Origin: Pandoraea sputorum
GTDB lineage: Bacteria; Pseudomonadota; Gammaproteobacteria; Burkholderiales; Burkholderiaceae
Assembly (NCBI RefSeq): GCF_000814845.2
Contig: NZ_CP010431.2
Coordinates: forward strand, 1,240,001-1,304,000
Length of the DNA stretch: 64,000 nt
Direction of reading: 5' to 3'
Position numbers and translations under genes: made by a program
The notes under the pieces: model-generated
Seen by the model: only the letters and a program-made list of their open reading frames with translations
The model's database searches: none
Told to the model about the DNA's origin: nothing
Part shown: in pieces, positions 62,143-64,000 of the stretch
How the letters are laid out: each line of letters starts with the position of its first letter
Position numbering within the stretch: the stretch's first letter is position 1

Positions 62143-63330
62143 ATGGCAGTGATCACCACCATCGAGGACTTGCGAGTTCTCGCGCAACGGCGCGTACCGC
62201 GCATGTTTTACGAGTATGTCGATTCCGGCTCGTGGACCGAGTCCACGTACAGGGCCAACGCCGACGATTTCGGTGGTATCGGTTTCCGTCAGCGGGTGGC
62301 GGTCAATATCGAGCATCGCAGCACGCGCACGACGATGCTCGGCCAGCCGGTGGCGATGCCCGTCGCGCTGGCGCCCACGGGCATGACGGGGATGCAGCAT
62401 GCCGACGGGGAGATTCTGGCGGCCCGCGCGGCGGAGGCCTTCGGTGTGCCGTTTACGCTGTCGACCGTATCGATCTGTTCCATCGAGGACGTGGCGGCGC
62501 ACACGAAAGCGCCGTTCTGGTTTCAGCTATATGTCATGCGTGATCGGGACTTCATCGAGCGTCTGATCGACCGGGCGAAAGCGGCCGGGTGTTCGGCGCT
62601 GATGGTGACGATGGATCTGCAAATCAGCGGCCAGCGTCACAAGGACATCAAGAATGGGCTGTCGGCACCGCCGAAGCTCACGCTGCCGAACATCGCGAAT
62701 ATGATGACCAAGCCGCGCTGGTGCATGGGCATGTTGGGTACGCGTCGTCGCACGTTCGGCAATATCGTCGGGCACGCGAAGGGGGTTGACGACATCGGTT
62801 CGCTGGCTGCGTGGTCGGCGGCGCAGTTCGATCCGCGTCTGTCGTGGGACGACGTCGAGTGGATCAAGAAGCGCTGGGGCGGCAAGCTGGTGCTCAAGGG
62901 CGTGCTCGATCCGGAGGATGCGCGCGCTGCACGCGACACCGGGGCGGACGCCATTGTGGTGAGCAATCACGGCGGGCGCCAACTGGACGGTGCAATCTCG
63001 TCGATCCGCGCGTTGCCGGACATCGTAGCGGCGGTCGGCCGCGACACGGAAGTCTGGCTCGACGGCGGTATTCGGTCGGGGCAGGACGTGATCAAGGCGA
63101 TGGCGCTGGGCGCGAAGGGCACGCTGATCGGGCGTCCGTTCCTGTATGGTCTGGGGGCGATGGGCGAGGTGGGTGTGCGTCGCGCGCTGGAGGTAATTGC
63201 TAAGGAGATGGACGTGACGATGGCGCTCACAGGCCGCACGACCGTCGACCGTCTGGACCCGTCGATGCTGATCCCGGGCAGCTACCCCACGGGCATCGGC
63301 CCATACCTGCCGGAGCCGGGCGGCCGCTAA
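62143..63330 (+). CDS. lldD: FMN-dependent alpha-hydroxy-acid (L-lactate) dehydrogenase
   Basis: 395 residues. The FMN alpha-hydroxy-acid dehydrogenase barrel shows VPRMFYEYVDSGSWTESTYRANADDFGGIGFRQR, MPVALAPTGMTGMQHADGE, FWFQLYVMRDRDFIERLIDRAKAAGCSALMVTMDLQISGQRHKDIKNG, LVLKGVLDPEDARAARDTGADAIVVSNHGGRQLDGAISSI (catalytic His in SNHGGRQLD) and EVWLDGGIRSGQDVIKAMALGAKGTLIGRPFLYGLGAMGE. It most likely oxidises L-lactate to pyruvate for the respiratory chain; other 2-hydroxy acids are possible. An Lrp gene precedes it and a strong terminator follows. Confidence 0.92.
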   Translation: MAVITTIEDLRVLAQRRVPRMFYEYVDSGSWTESTYRANADDFGGIGFRQRVAVNIEHRSTRTTMLGQPVAMPVALAPTGMTGMQHADGEILAARAAEAFGVPFTLSTVSICSIEDVAAHTKAPFWFQLYVMRDRDFIERLIDRAKAAGCSALMVTMDLQISGQRHKDIKNGLSAPPKLTLPNIANMMTKPRWCMGMLGTRRRTFGNIVGHAKGVDDIGSLAAWSAAQFDPRLSWDDVEWIKKRWGGKLVLKGVLDPEDARAARDTGADAIVVSNHGGRQLDGAISSIRALPDIVAAVGRDTEVWLDGGIRSGQDVIKAMALGAKGTLIGRPFLYGLGAMGEVGVRRALEVIAKEMDVTMALTGRTTVDRLDPSMLIPGSYPTGIGPYLPEPGGR

Positions 63331-63355
63331 CGTCGCCGACGCCCGCGTCAATCAG

Positions 63356-63384
63356 AAAAGCCGCAGCTAGCCGCTGCGGCTTTT
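63356..63384. terminator. Terminator of the lldD-type gene
   Basis: 12-bp stem AAAAGCCGCAGC (63356-63367) / GCTGCGGCTTTT (63373-63384) with a 5-nt loop and a T-run. Confidence 0.94.
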
Positions 63385-63498
63385 TCGTTTCCGTAGGGCC
63401 ATTCCGATAAATCGACGACCACGCACCCTAGCAACCGACGGTCGGGGATGATGTCACCGACCTGTCTCAGCGGGAAGGAGCGGCGCTCTACGGATTTA

Positions 63499-63547
63499 CA
63501 ACAAATGTGTTGCTTTTTTTATGGAAAAAATTGCAACAAATCTGTTG
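63499..63547 (+). promoter_or_regulatory. hicAB: Twin operators of the hicAB promoter
   Basis: Two near-identical palindromes, CAACAAATGTGTTG (63499-63512) and CAACAAATCTGTTG (63534-63547), with 5-bp arms CAACA/TGTTG and centres 35 bp apart (just over three helical turns). They flank an A/T-rich promoter stretch 29 bp before hicA and are likely HicB or HicAB binding sites for autoregulation. Confidence 0.78.
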
Positions 63548-63575
63548 TATTATTCAAATCCATCGCGGGTGACTT

Positions 63576-63761
63576 ATGAAGTACAGCGAGTTCAGAAGGT
63601 GGCTTCGTCGGCATGGGGCCACTTTTGAACAGCATCGAGCCGGTTCCAGCCATTTTCGCGTGACGCTCAATGGACGTTCCACGGTCTTTCCCGATCATGG
63701 CGCGAAGGAAATAGGGCAGGGTCTCGTGGAAGCCATCAAGAAGCAGTTGGGGCTGAAGTGA
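63576..63761 (+). CDS. hicA: HicA-family mRNA interferase toxin
   Basis: 61 residues, normal HicA size. The double-stranded-RNA-binding-like fold shows MKYSEFRRWLRRHGATFEQHRAGSSHFRVTLNGRSTVFPDHGAKEIGQGLVEAIKKQLGLK-type spacing; the catalytic His is in GSSHFRV (about residue 26), and the conserved HG..EI.xGL is present. It cleaves mRNA when not bound by HicB, whose gene follows after 45 bp. Confidence 0.93.
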   Translation: MKYSEFRRWLRRHGATFEQHRAGSSHFRVTLNGRSTVFPDHGAKEIGQGLVEAIKKQLGLK

Positions 63762-63806
63762 GTCCGGCAGACACCCTAATGGCCCAACAAACATTCGAGG
63801 TGCACG

Positions 63807-64000
63807 ATGTTGACCTATCCCATCACGCTCAAGCGGGATACCAATGGCACGTTGCTGGTAACGTTCCCGGACGTGCCTGAAGCGATCACGGTCGGCGAGA
63901 ACGAAGAGGACGCGCGTGAACAGGCGCTAGAAGCGCTTGAGGCGGCGTTGGAGTTCTACTTCGCGCAGAAGACACCGATTCCGTGGCCGTCGCGTCCGAA
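63807..64000 (+). CDS. hicB: HicB-family antitoxin (3' end cut by window)
   Basis: GAGGTG precedes ATG at 63807; 64 complete codons lie in the window. It reads MLTYPITLKRDTNGTLLVTF followed by PDVPEAITVGENEEDAREQA and LEALEAALEFYFAQKTPIPWP, the partially degraded RNase-H-like HicB fold that occludes HicA. A C-terminal DNA-binding domain (helix-turn-helix or ribbon-helix-helix), expected after the window end, would recognise the palindromes upstream of hicA. Confidence 0.92.
   Translation, partial: MLTYPITLKRDTNGTLLVTFPDVPEAITVGENEEDAREQALEALEAALEFYFAQKTPIPWPSRP

Overview
The window reads as a contiguous piece of a beta-proteobacterial chromosome, most likely Burkholderiaceae and probably Pandoraea. 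This is inferred from high G+C (roughly 62%), Burkholderia-type porin, FabV and RND-pump protein sequences, a kynBUA operon, a MXKDX-repeat protein and NodT-type efflux lipoproteins. No rRNA, CRISPR array, IS element or prophage module was seen. Genes are dense and many are translationally coupled through ATGA or short overlaps.

Region 1 (1-9.4 kb) is molybdenum-centred. After the tail of a DegQ/HtrA periplasmic protease come XdhC (molybdenum cofactor maturation), a CoxG-like protein, a truncated ModE-like regulator, a cytochrome b plus a Tat-exported sulfite-oxidase-family enzyme, a repeat protein, and modABC molybdate uptake with a strong ModE-box candidate upstream. Region 2 (9.4-16.5 kb) is a TetR/AcrR-controlled RND efflux operon with an almost canonical AcrR operator laid over a good promoter and a long leader. 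Region 3 (16.8-22.2 kb) holds an acyl-CoA-binding protein, four overlapping minor-pilin genes, a three-gene DUF883/holin-like envelope-stress set and a 1-Cys peroxiredoxin.

Region 4 (22.3-39.2 kb) is catabolic. It contains glutaryl-CoA dehydrogenase with a divergent IclR regulator, the kynurenine operon kynBUA, and a divergent MarR-controlled cluster: flavin reductase, NicX-like ring-opening dioxygenase, alpha/beta hydrolase, acyl-CoA-dehydrogenase-like flavoprotein and CoA ligase. It ends with an IclR-ABC transporter-formimidoylglutamase operon and msrA. The MarR cluster is the best candidate for an incompletely described pathway: it combines NicX/NicD-like parts with a CoA ligase and a flavin-reductase/ACAD-like pair that do not belong to the nicotinate route.

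Region 5 (39.2-53.3 kb) has two unrecognised genes, a DHA2 transporter, fabV, cyclopropane fatty acid synthase with a DUF72 gene, pdxH, an AsmA-family protein, tcdA, fadD and two identical tRNA-Arg(ACG) genes. Region 6 (53.3-64 kb) has an EmrAB-type tripartite efflux operon with a divergent TetR, an amino-acid permease, a porin, an Lrp regulator, an L-lactate-dehydrogenase-type flavoprotein and a hicAB toxin-antitoxin pair cut by the window end.

Start codons were chosen by Shine-Dalgarno position and family N-termini. Where they differ from the longest open frame this is stated. Functional calls rest on recognised motifs and family memory, not on database searches.
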